Part shown: piece by piece, positions 1-5,654 of the stretch
Layout of the letters: each line of letters opens with the position of its first letter
Position numbering within the stretch: the first letter of the stretch is position 1
Source: an uncultured Pseudomonadota bacterium
Lineage (GTDB): Bacteria; Pseudomonadota; Gammaproteobacteria; Burkholderiales; Usitatibacteraceae
Length of the DNA stretch: 6,351 bases
Assembly: GCA_946885905.1 (NCBI GenBank)
Contig: CAMPHL010000162.1
Location: 1-6,351 of the forward strand
Direction of reading: 5' to 3'
The notes under the pieces: model-generated
The model's database searches: none
Seen by the model: the letters and a program-made list of their open reading frames with translations, nothing else
What the model was told of the DNA's origin: nothing
Made by a program: the position numbers and the translations under genes

Positions 1-1
1 C

Positions 2-775
2 CCCAAGGATCCCAATGACGAGCGCAACCTCTTCCTCGAGATCCGGGCCGGCACGGGCGGCGACGAGAGCGCGCTCGTCGCCGGCGACCTGCTGCGCATG
101 TACACGCGCTACGCGGACCGCAACCGCTGGCAGGTGGAGATCATCTCCGAGAGCCCGGGCGATGCGGGCGGCTACAAGGAAGTGATCGCGCGCGTGGTGG
201 GCCAGGGCGCGTATTCCAAGCTCAAGTTCGAGTCCGGCGGCCACCGCGTGCAGCGCGTGCCCGCCACGGAGACCCAGGGCCGCATCCACACTTCGGCTGC
301 GACCGTGGCCGTGATGCCCGAAGCCGAGGAGTCGGACGTCGAGATCAATGCCGCGGACGTGCGGGTGGACACCTTCCGCGCAAGCGGCGCGGGCGGCCAG
401 CACGTGAACAAGACCGATTCGGCGGTGCGCCTCACGCACGCGCCCACGGGCATCGTGGTCGAGTGCCAGGATGCGCGCAGCCAGCACAAGAACCGCGAGC
501 AGGCCTGGCGCGTGCTTGCCGCGCGCATCAAGGACAAGCAGCAACGGGAGCAGCAGGCGAAGGAAGCTTCCGAGCGCAAGAGCCTCATCGGCTCCGGCGA
601 CCGCTCCGACCGCATCCGCACCTACAACTTCCCGCAGGGCCGGGTCACCGACCACCGCATCAACCTCACGCTCCACAAGCTCGACGCCGTGATGGACGGG
701 GACCTGGGCGACATCACCGCCGCGCTCGCCGCCGAGCAGCAGGCCGAGCAGCTGGCCTCCCTCGCGCAGCAGTAA
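2..775 (+). CDS. prfA: Peptide chain release factor 1 (RF1), 5'-truncated by the window edge
   Basis: RF1 reads UAA and UAG stop codons on the ribosome and triggers hydrolysis of peptidyl-tRNA. The frame is open from base 2, so the true start lies before the window; the ATG at 98 is an internal methionine. The 257 residues seen compare with about 360 for the family, so roughly 100 N-terminal residues (most of domain 1) are missing. Near the left edge the sequence reads [13 protein letters not shown], a conserved RF1/RF2 block. The stop-codon-reading tripeptide PAT (nt 260-268, in [10 protein letters not shown]) is the RF1 type; RF2 has SPF. The catalytic GGQ is at nt 392-400 within GAGGQHVNK, followed by the conserved [11 protein letters not shown] block near the C terminus. 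The stop TAA (773-775) lies 5 nt before prmC, whose product methylates the glutamine at nt 398-400. No frameshift is seen. Confidence 0.97.
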   Translation, partial: PKDPNDERNLFLEIRAGTGGDESALVAGDLLRMYTRYADRNRWQVEIISESPGDAGGYKEVIARVVGQGAYSKLKFESGGHRVQRVPATETQGRIHTSAATVAVMPEAEESDVEINAADVRVDTFRASGAGGQHVNKTDSAVRLTHAPTGIVVECQDARSQHKNREQAWRVLAARIKDKQQREQQAKEASERKSLIGSGDRSDRIRTYNFPQGRVTDHRINLTLHKLDAVMDGDLGDITAALAAEQQAEQLASLAQQ

Positions 776-780
776 GGACC

Positions 781-1602
781 ATGCACACCGTAAAGGCCGC
801 GCTCGAGGAGCTGATGACCTCGATGGACCGCACCGACGCCACCGTGATCATGGCCGAGGTGCTCGGCGTGAACCGCGCCTGGATCGCGGCCAACCCGATG
901 AAGATCCTCACCGAGACCCAGGACGCGCAGATCGACATGCTGGGGGCGCAACGCGCGCTGGGGCGCCCGATCGCCTACCTGCTCGACCGGCGCGAGTTCT
1001 ACGGCCGCGATTTCGCGCTCGACGGCTCGGTGCTGATCCCGCGCCCGGAGACCGAGACGCTGGTCGAGGCGGCCCTCGCCCGCATGGGCCCGCGCGACAC
1101 GTTCCTGGACCTGGGCACCGGCAGTGGCGCCATCGCCGTGACGCTCGCCTGCACGCGGCCGGAGTCCGAAGGCATGGCGACGGACGTGAGCGAGGCGGCG
1201 CTTCGCGTCGCGCGGCGCAACGCCGAACGCCACCATTGCGACGGGCGGATCGAGCTCGCGCGCGGGAGCTGGTACGAGCCCGTGGGCGATCGCCGCTTCG
1301 ACGTGATCGTGGCCAATCCGCCTTATGTGGCCGCCGGCGATCCGCACCTGCGGCAGGGCGACCTGCGCTTCGAGCCCTCCGAGGCGCTCACCGACGGAAG
1401 CGCCGACGGGCTCGCCTCGATCCGGGCGATCGTTGCAGGCGCGGCGGCCCACTTGAAACCGGGCGGATGGGTGCTACTTGAACATGGATACGACCAGGCT
1501 TCGTCCGTTCGCGCCATCCTTGGCGATGCAGGCTACGCCGACCTGGTATCGATCGCCGACCTCGCCGGGATCCCCAGGGTCGCCGGCGGTAAATTAGACT
1601 GA
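781..1602 (+). CDS. prmC: Release factor glutamine N5-methyltransferase PrmC
   Basis: PrmC (older name HemK) transfers a methyl group from S-adenosylmethionine to the glutamine of the GGQ motif in RF1 and RF2, in the cytoplasm, which improves termination. The protein is 273 residues; family members are about 275-290. Residues 1-80 form the small helical domain that binds the release factor, closing with LGRPIAYLL and the EFYG motif. The Rossmann methyltransferase domain follows: IPRPETE at 86-92, SAM-binding loop DLGTGSG at 110-116, acidic D135 at the end of strand 2, and the catalytic NPPY at 179-182, diagnostic of N-methylation of an amide. The ATG at 781 is chosen because the N-terminal domain aligns in full from there and it follows the prfA stop by 5 nt. 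The frame stays open upstream to an ATG at 463, but that stretch is prfA read out of frame. The only SD-like bases (AAGGA, 774-778) sit just 2 nt from the ATG, so translation is probably coupled to prfA. Confidence 0.95.
   Translation: MHTVKAALEELMTSMDRTDATVIMAEVLGVNRAWIAANPMKILTETQDAQIDMLGAQRALGRPIAYLLDRREFYGRDFALDGSVLIPRPETETLVEAALARMGPRDTFLDLGTGSGAIAVTLACTRPESEGMATDVSEAALRVARRNAERHHCDGRIELARGSWYEPVGDRRFDVIVANPPYVAAGDPHLRQGDLRFEPSEALTDGSADGLASIRAIVAGAAAHLKPGGWVLLEHGYDQASSVRAILGDAGYADLVSIADLAGIPRVAGGKLD
1590..1595 (+). promoter_or_regulatory. Possible -10 element of a grxD promoter
   Basis: TAAATT is an isolated AT-rich patch in otherwise GC-rich sequence, at the very end of prmC. It matches the sigma-70 -10 consensus TATAAT at four of six positions and would start transcription near 1601-1603, giving grxD a leader of about 60 nt. 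No good -35 box is visible 16-18 nt upstream, so this is tentative. It also encodes the last PrmC residues, which could explain the bases by themselves. Confidence 0.25.
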
Positions 1603-1620
1603 GCAACCAATGGCCTGCAG

Positions 1621-1639
1621 GAGCGGACTTTCGCCGCTC
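1621..1639 (+). other. GC-rich hairpin in the grxD leader
   Basis: GAGCGG (1621-1626) and CCGCTC (1634-1639) are perfect inverted repeats around a 7-nt loop. The stem sits 11 nt upstream of the grxD Shine-Dalgarno sequence. No run of T follows, so it does not look like an intrinsic terminator. It could stabilise an mRNA end or modulate grxD expression, but a 6-bp stem of this kind also arises by chance in GC-rich DNA. Confidence 0.35.
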
Positions 1640-1650
1640 GACAGGCGATC

Positions 1651-1655
1651 GAGGA
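1651..1655 (+). promoter_or_regulatory. Ribosome binding site that fixes the grxD start
   Basis: GAGGA lies 8 nt before the ATG at 1664, an ideal spacing. The in-frame ATG at 1610 has no such site, and starting there would add 18 residues rich in arginine and serine that match nothing in the glutaredoxin fold. This site therefore decides the start at 1664. Confidence 0.75.
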
Positions 1656-1663
1656 CAACCACC

Positions 1664-1978
1664 ATGACCATCCAGGACACCATCCGCGAGCAAGTCACCA
1701 CCCACCCCGTGGTGCTGTACATGAAGGGCTCGCCCCAATTCCCGCAGTGCGGCTTCTCCGCCACCGCTACCCAGCTGCTCAAGATGGCCGGGGCCGAGGG
1801 TGTCTACACCGTGGACGTCCTGCAGAACCCGGACATCCGCGAGGGCATCAAGCAGTACGCCAACTGGCCCACCATCCCGCAGCTCTACGTGAAGGGCGAG
1901 TTCGTGGGCGGCTGCGACATCATCCGCGAGATGTTCCAGTCGGGCGAGCTGCACAAGCTCCTGGAAACGGCGAAGTAG
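1664..1978 (+). CDS. grxD: Monothiol CGFS glutaredoxin (Grx4/GrxD type)
   Basis: Small cytoplasmic protein that binds a [2Fe-2S] cluster between two monomers with glutathione and passes clusters on, often with BolA as partner. It has little ordinary disulfide reductase activity. The protein is 104 residues, the usual single-domain length. The active-site CGFS is at 29-32, preceded by KGSPQFPQ (21-28). The glutathione-binding cis-proline segment WPTIPQLYV is at 68-76 and the GGCDI motif at 82-86. The start at 1664 is set by GAGGA at 1651-1655; a longer in-frame start at 1610 is rejected. It lies 61 nt after prmC, so it may have its own promoter, and 4 nt before the ModE-type gene, which suggests those two are co-transcribed. 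Linkage with prfA and prmC is common in betaproteobacteria. Cluster supply could be of indirect use to molybdoenzymes, many of which carry Fe-S clusters, but that link is inference. Confidence 0.95.
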   Translation: MTIQDTIREQVTTHPVVLYMKGSPQFPQCGFSATATQLLKMAGAEGVYTVDVLQNPDIREGIKQYANWPTIPQLYVKGEFVGGCDIIREMFQSGELHKLLETAK

Positions 1979-1982
1979 CGGC

Positions 1983-2330
1983 ATGCGCCACGCGCGCGGC
2001 CCCACGAAGCTGCGCGTGATGTACGGGAGCGAGATCGCGATCGGCCCGGGCAAGGCCGAGCTGCTGGAGGCGATCGCCGATACGGGCTCGATCTCCGCCT
2101 CGGCCAAGCGCCTGGGAATGTCGTACCGGCGAGCATGGCTCCTCGTCGACACCATGAACCGCTGCTTTCGCGAGCCGGTCGTGGCCTCCGCCACCGGCGG
2201 CACGGGAGGCGGCGGCGCGCACCTGACCGAGTTCGGCAGGCGCGTGCTGGCGCGCTTCGCCTCGATGAAGGCGCGGGTCGACCGCGCGCTCGGGCCGGAG
2301 CTCGAGCGCTTCTCGGAGCTGCTGCGCTAG
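1983..2330 (+). CDS. One-domain ModE-type winged-helix regulator of molybdate uptake
   Basis: A 115-residue DNA-binding protein matching the N-terminal domain of ModE, the molybdate-responsive repressor. The core runs from about residue 18 (IAIGPGKAELLEAI) through a helix-turn-helix: LLEAIADTGSISASAKRLG, then recognition helix MSYRRAWLLVDTMN, near residues 27-59. A glycine-rich wing, ATGGTGGGGAHLTEFG, follows near 69-84, and the protein ends in one helix. Full ModE has about 260 residues with two C-terminal Mop domains that bind molybdate; here nothing follows the wing and helix, and the stop is followed directly by the operator and modA, so this is a natural short form and not a visible truncation. 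It starts 4 nt after the grxD stop with a weak ribosome site. An ATG at 2019 is possible but would cut the first strand. It probably binds the palindrome at 2339-2364. How it senses molybdate is not evident. No symbol is assigned because modE strictly names the two-part protein. Confidence 0.88.
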   Translation: MRHARGPTKLRVMYGSEIAIGPGKAELLEAIADTGSISASAKRLGMSYRRAWLLVDTMNRCFREPVVASATGGTGGGGAHLTEFGRRVLARFASMKARVDRALGPELERFSELLR

Positions 2331-2338
2331 CGAAGCGC

Positions 2339-2366
2339 ATCGTTATATCGGGCGGTATATTACGGG
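2339..2366 (+). promoter_or_regulatory. ModE operator upstream of modA
   Basis: Imperfect palindrome: left half ATCGTTATAT (2339-2348) and right half TATATTACG (2356-2364), with CGTTATAT and ATATTACG complementary at seven of eight positions. As I recall it, the enterobacterial ModE consensus is ATCGNTATATA, six bases, then TATATAACGAT. This site matches with the same 6-nt centre (2350-2355) and few mismatches. It is the most AT-rich spot in the window, fills the gap between the regulator gene and modA, and ends just before the modA GTG. Repression of modABC under molybdate sufficiency is the expected effect. The regulator gene lies upstream of the site, so it would not repress itself through it. 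Confidence 0.82.
2356..2361 (+). promoter_or_regulatory. Probable -10 element of the modA promoter, inside the operator
   Basis: TATATT matches the sigma-70 -10 consensus at five of six positions. Transcription would begin near 2367-2369, at the GTG start codon itself, giving a leaderless message. TATATC at 2344-2349 is an alternative and would give a leader of about 12 nt. No clear -35 box is seen for either. In both cases the promoter core lies within the ModE palindrome, as expected for direct repression. Confidence 0.45.
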
Positions 2367-2367
2367 G

Positions 2368-3126
2368 GTGCCGCGCCCGCCCCGCCTCGCCCTCGTCGTC
2401 TTGCTCCTCGCCCTCGCGGCAACCGCCCGCGCCGAGACGGTCGTCGTGTTCGCGGCCGCGAGCCTCAGGGAATCCCTCGACGCGGCCGCGCGTGCGTTCG
2501 AATCGGCGAGCGGCCACAAGGTCGTCGTTTCGTATGCCGCGAGCAACGCGCTCGCGCGCCAGGTCGAAAGCGGCGCGCCGGCCGACCTCTTCATCTCCGC
2601 GGACACGGACTGGATCGACTACGTGGAGCGCCGCGGCCTCGCCATCCCGGGATCGCGCAGGAACCTGCTCGCGAACGAGCTGGTGCTGGTCGCGCCCGCC
2701 TCGTCGGGGTTCTCTTCCAGGGCAAACGACGAGGCCGGCATCCGCGCCGCGCTCGGCAACAAGCGCATCGCGATCGCCAATCCGCAAGCCGTGCCGGCGG
2801 GCCGGTACGCCAGGGCCGCGTTCACCTCGCTGGGAACCTGGGGCTCGATCTCGGACAAGGTCGCGGCGACCGAAAGTGTGCGCACCGCGCTCGCCCTGGT
2901 GGCGCGGGGCGAGGCGCCGCTCGGCGTGGTGTACCGCACCGACGCGCTCGCCGAGAAGCGCGTGCGCGTGGTGGACACGTTCCCCCCGGCAAGCCATCCT
3001 CCCATCGTCTACCCCGTCGTGACGCTCAAGCGATCGACCACTACCGCGGCCGCCGCGCTCGTCTCGTTCCTCGCCGCCGCGGAAGGACGGGCGATTTTCG
3101 CGCGCTTCGGATTCCGGGCGCCCTGA
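2368..3126 (+). CDS. modA: Periplasmic molybdate-binding protein ModA
   Basis: Extracytoplasmic receptor of the molybdate ABC importer: it captures molybdate (often tungstate too) in the periplasm and delivers it to ModB. The protein is 252 residues, normal for the family. Residues 1-22 are a signal peptide with arginines at 3 and 6, a leucine-rich core and an Ala-Arg-Ala cleavage site before E23. The mature protein opens with VVVFAAASLRESL. By family comparison the oxyanion is held by S32 (in AAASL), S59 (in YAASNALARQ), the backbone around 142-144 in NPQAVPAGRYA, and Y189 in GVVYRTDA. All are present. The start is GTG at 2368: it gives a complete signal peptide and no better start exists, although the ribosome site is poor, perhaps because the message is leaderless. 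modB begins after a 1-nt gap, so modABC is one operon, probably controlled by the overlapping ModE site. Confidence 0.95.
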   Translation: MPRPPRLALVVLLLALAATARAETVVVFAAASLRESLDAAARAFESASGHKVVVSYAASNALARQVESGAPADLFISADTDWIDYVERRGLAIPGSRRNLLANELVLVAPASSGFSSRANDEAGIRAALGNKRIAIANPQAVPAGRYARAAFTSLGTWGSISDKVAATESVRTALALVARGEAPLGVVYRTDALAEKRVRVVDTFPPASHPPIVYPVVTLKRSTTTAAAALVSFLAAAEGRAIFARFGFRAP

Positions 3127-3127
3127 C

Positions 3128-3811
3128 ATGCCCACGCCGGCGGAGCTCGCCATCCTCGGGCTGAGCCTCAAGGTCGCCTTCGCAGGGCTCGCGGCGAGCC
3201 TGCCGATCGCCGTGGCCGTGGCGCTCGTGCTCGCCCGCAAGGAATTCCCCGGCAAGACCCTCTTCGACGCGCTGGTCCACCTCCCGCTCGTGCTTCCGCC
3301 CGTGGTCGTGGGCTTCACGCTCCTCGCCCTGTTCGGCACCCAGGGCCCCATCGGTCGCCTGCTGGAGCCCCTCGGCATCGTGTTCGCCTTCCGCTGGACC
3401 GGCGCGGCGCTCGCCGCGGCGATCATGGGCTTCCCGCTGCTGGTCCGCGCGGTGAGGCTCGCGATCGAAACCGTGGACCCGCGCCTCGAGCTCGCCGCCC
3501 GAACGCTGGGTGCCAGCCGCGCGCGCGTGTTCTTCACCGTCACCTTGCCGCTCGCCATGTCCGGGGTGATCACGGGCGCCCTGCTCGCCTTCGCGCGCGC
3601 GCTCGGCGAATTCGGCGCGACCATCACGTTCGTCTCGAACATTCCCGGCGAGACTCAAACGCTCCCGCTCGCCATCTACACCTACACACAGATGCCCGGC
3701 GGCGACGAGCTCGCGCTTCGCATGTCGGTCTTCTCGGTTTTGCTCTCGGTGCTCGCGCTCACGCTATCCGAGTGGCTCGCCCGCCGCCACGCGCGAGGCC
3801 GCCATGCTTGA
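3128..3811 (+). CDS. modB: Molybdate ABC transporter permease ModB
   Basis: Integral inner-membrane subunit; two copies form the channel through which molybdate enters, driven by ModC. The protein is 227 residues, the family norm. About five hydrophobic segments are visible, near 8-36, 47-70, 88-112, 142-168 and 198-217. Conserved LPLVLPPVVVGF lies at 52-63. The cytoplasmic coupling (EAA) loop is at about 120-143 (LELAARTLGASRARVFF, then TLPLA) and is followed by ALGEFGATI (158-166), characteristic of molybdate and related oxyanion permeases. Translation starts 1 nt after the modA stop with no strong ribosome site, which suggests coupling. The end overlaps modC by 8 nt (ATGCTTGA, 3804-3811). 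Confidence 0.95.
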   Translation: MPTPAELAILGLSLKVAFAGLAASLPIAVAVALVLARKEFPGKTLFDALVHLPLVLPPVVVGFTLLALFGTQGPIGRLLEPLGIVFAFRWTGAALAAAIMGFPLLVRAVRLAIETVDPRLELAARTLGASRARVFFTVTLPLAMSGVITGALLAFARALGEFGATITFVSNIPGETQTLPLAIYTYTQMPGGDELALRMSVFSVLLSVLALTLSEWLARRHARGRHA

Positions 3812-4892
3812 AGTCGACGTCGCCATCCAGCGGGGTGGGTTCGGCGTACAGGCTGCGTTCGCGTCGAGCGCGCCCATCGTCGCGCTCTTCGGCCGATCGG
3901 GCGCCGGCAAATCCACGCTGGTGAACGCGATCGCCGGCATCGTCAAGCCCACGCGCGGCCGGATCGTCATCGGCGGCCGCACGCTGTTCGATTCCACGGC
4001 CGGAATCGACGTGGCCCCCGAGAAGCGCAGGGTCGGTTACGTCTTCCAGGACGGATTGCTCTTTCCGCATCTCAACGTGCGCGCCAACCTCGCCTACGGC
4101 GAGCGCATGTTGCCCGCCGGAGAGCGCGCGGTCGATCGCGCGCGCGTGATCGCGCTGCTGGGCCTGGAGCGGTTGCTCGGCCGCCGGCCCTCGACCCTTT
4201 CGGGCGGCGAACGCCAGCGCGTCGCGATCGGCAGGGCGCTGCTCGCGAGCCCGCGCGTGCTGCTGATGGACGAGCCGCTCGCTTCGCTCGATGCAGCGCG
4301 CAAGGCCGAGATCCTGAGCTACGTGGAGCTGCTGCGCGACGAATGGCGGCTGCCGATCGTGTACGTGAGCCACGCCATCGAGGAAGTGACGCGGCTCGCG
4401 GACCACCTCGTGCTCCTCTCGGATGGCCGGGTCGCGGCGTCGGGCCCGCTCGGCGAGCTCATGCGCCGAAGGGACCTCGCTCCCCTCACCGGGCGCTTCG
4501 AGGCGGGCAGCGTGATCGAGGCGCGCGTGGTGTCGCACGACGAGGCCTTCGGGCTCGCCACGCTCGCCTTCGAGGGCGGGGTCCTGGTCGTGCCCAACGT
4601 CGACGCGCTGCCGGGCGAGCCCGTGCGCGTGCGGGTGCGTGCCCGGGACGTGGCCCTCGCGCTCGAGCCGCCGCGCGATGCCAGTTTCCAGAACGTGCTT
4701 CCCGGGACGATCGCCTCCATCGAGGCGGAGTTCGGCGCCCTCGTGGAGGTCACCGTGTCCCTGGGGGCCGTTTCCATGGTCGCGCGCGTGACGCGCAAGT
4801 CCGTGACCGAGCTTGGCCTCGCCCCCGGGCGCCGCGTCTTCGCGCTGGTGAAGGCCGTCTCGATCGATCGCCACGCCGTGGGCTTCGCGTAG
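3804..4892 (+). CDS. modC: Molybdate ABC transporter ATP-binding protein ModC
   Basis: Cytoplasmic ATPase that powers molybdate import through ModB. The protein is 362 residues with two parts. The nucleotide-binding domain carries Walker A GRSGAGKST (30-38), the Q loop YVFQDGLLFPHLNV (79-92, Q82), signature LSGGERQRVAIG (132-143), Walker B VLLMDEP (152-158) with catalytic E157, D loop SLD (161-163) and switch histidine H190. A linker follows to about residue 290, then one TOBE/Mop domain from N297 (NVLPGTIASIE) to about 358, which in this family can bind oxyanion and inhibit transport. All ATPase residues are intact. The ATG overlaps the modB stop; GAGG at 3795-3798 is its ribosome site. A 57-nt gap separates it from tupB, the widest in the transporter cluster. 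This TOBE domain is the only Mop-type fold in the window. Confidence 0.95.
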   Translation: MLEVDVAIQRGGFGVQAAFASSAPIVALFGRSGAGKSTLVNAIAGIVKPTRGRIVIGGRTLFDSTAGIDVAPEKRRVGYVFQDGLLFPHLNVRANLAYGERMLPAGERAVDRARVIALLGLERLLGRRPSTLSGGERQRVAIGRALLASPRVLLMDEPLASLDAARKAEILSYVELLRDEWRLPIVYVSHAIEEVTRLADHLVLLSDGRVAASGPLGELMRRRDLAPLTGRFEAGSVIEARVVSHDEAFGLATLAFEGGVLVVPNVDALPGEPVRVRVRARDVALALEPPRDASFQNVLPGTIASIEAEFGALVEVTVSLGAVSMVARVTRKSVTELGLAPGRRVFALVKAVSIDRHAVGFA

Positions 4893-4914
4893 GAGTTAAG
4901 CACTCCGGTTCATA

Positions 4915-4943
4915 TCGGCAACGCCGCCGCGCTCGGGGACAAT
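4915..4943 (+). promoter_or_regulatory. Possible weak promoter for tupB
   Basis: In the 57-nt gap after modC, TCGGCA (4915-4920) and GACAAT (4938-4943) are separated by 17 nt and match the sigma-70 -35 and -10 consensus at four of six positions each. Transcription would start near 4950, the A of the tupB ATG, giving a leaderless message as proposed for modA. No ModE-like palindrome is present in this gap. Read-through from modABC is an equally good explanation for tupB expression. Confidence 0.3.
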
Positions 4944-4949
4944 CGGGGC

Positions 4950-5654
4950 ATGACGGACTTCGCCTCCGCCTTCGGGCTCGCGTTCGAGCTCATCGCCGGG
5001 GCCGACTCCGACCTTTGGCCGATCGTCTGGCTGTCGCTCAAGGTGGGTCTCGCCTCGACCTTCTTCGCTTGCGCATTCGGATTGCCGCTCGGGGCGTGGA
5101 TCGCGATCGCGCGCTTCCCGGGACGGCGCGGCGTGATCGTGATGCTCAACGCCGCGCTCGGCGTCCCGACGGTGGTCGTGGGCCTCGTGGTCTACCTGCT
5201 CCTCTCGCGCGCGGGCCCGCTGGGCGACCTGGGCATCCTCTTCACCCCGCCCGCCATCGTGGTCGCGCAAACGATCCTCGTCCTCCCGATCGTGGCGGCG
5301 CTGGCGCGCCAGTTCGCCGAGTCCGGCTGGGAGGAATACCGCGAGCAGCTCGTCTCGCTCGGAGTGAGCATCGGTCGTGCGGTGCGCACGCTCCTGTGGG
5401 ATTTGCGCTTCCCGCTCCTCACCGTCGTGCTGGCGGGCTTCGGGCGCGCGATCTCCGAAGTGGGCGCGGTGATGATCGTCGGCGGCAACATCGACGGCGT
5501 CACGCGCGTGATGACCACCGCCATCGCGCTGGAGACGAGCAAGGGAGACCTGCCGCTCGCCCTCGGGCTCGGGGTCGTGCTCCTCGCCATCGTCCTCGCC
5601 GTCAACACCGCGGCCGATGCGCTGCGCGGCTGGAGCGCCCGCCACCATGGCTGA
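4950..5654 (+). CDS. tupB: Tungstate ABC transporter permease TupB
   Basis: Inner-membrane permease of the TupABC system, which imports tungstate with high selectivity over molybdate. The protein is 234 residues, normal for TupB. Hydrophobic segments lie near 24-54, 64-86, 100-122, 155-177 and 203-222. Early conserved features are LSLKVGLAS (29-37) and GLPLGAW (44-50). The coupling loop is at about 130-155 (YREQLVSLGVSIGRAV, then LRFPLL), followed by GFGRAISEVGAVMIVGGN (163-180) and MTTAIALETSKGD (188-200). This GGNI to ALETSKGD block is what I recognise as specific to TupB, in contrast to ModB (ALGEFGATI) and the sulfate permeases. It follows modC by 57 nt and overlaps tupC by 8 nt (ATGGCTGA, 5647-5654), the same layout as modB/modC. 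The tungstate specificity is known for the family and not testable here, since the binding protein is outside the window. Confidence 0.88.
   Translation: MTDFASAFGLAFELIAGADSDLWPIVWLSLKVGLASTFFACAFGLPLGAWIAIARFPGRRGVIVMLNAALGVPTVVVGLVVYLLLSRAGPLGDLGILFTPPAIVVAQTILVLPIVAALARQFAESGWEEYREQLVSLGVSIGRAVRTLLWDLRFPLLTVVLAGFGRAISEVGAVMIVGGNIDGVTRVMTTAIALETSKGDLPLALGLGVVLLAIVLAVNTAADALRGWSARHHG

Noticed and set aside
463..780. Upstream extension of prmC to an ATG at 463
   Set aside because: The added residues are the prfA coding sequence read in another frame and are mostly Pro, Arg, Ala and His. PrmC aligns with its family from the ATG at 781.
1621..1640. Intrinsic terminator between prmC and grxD
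   Set aside because: The hairpin has no T-run after it, so it lacks the second half of a rho-independent terminator.
1610..1663. Longer grxD start at 1610
   Set aside because: There is no ribosome binding site before it and the 18 extra residues do not resemble glutaredoxin. The ATG at 1664 has GAGGA at ideal spacing and gives the usual length.
1885..3642. 585-codon open frame on the - strand across the regulator, modA and modB
   Set aside because: It is the antisense shadow of three well-supported genes. Its composition is rich in Arg, Ser, Ala and Pro with low-complexity stretches, as expected when GC-rich genes are read backwards, and it shows no recognisable domain.
3759..4874. 371-codon open frame on the - strand opposite modC
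   Set aside because: Same kind of shadow: rich in His, Arg, Gly and Glu, with no domain, opposite an ATPase with every catalytic motif.
4900..4920. Possible second ModE site around CATATC before tupB
   Set aside because: Only a single short AT patch is present; there is no matching TATAT half-site at the required spacing and no palindrome.
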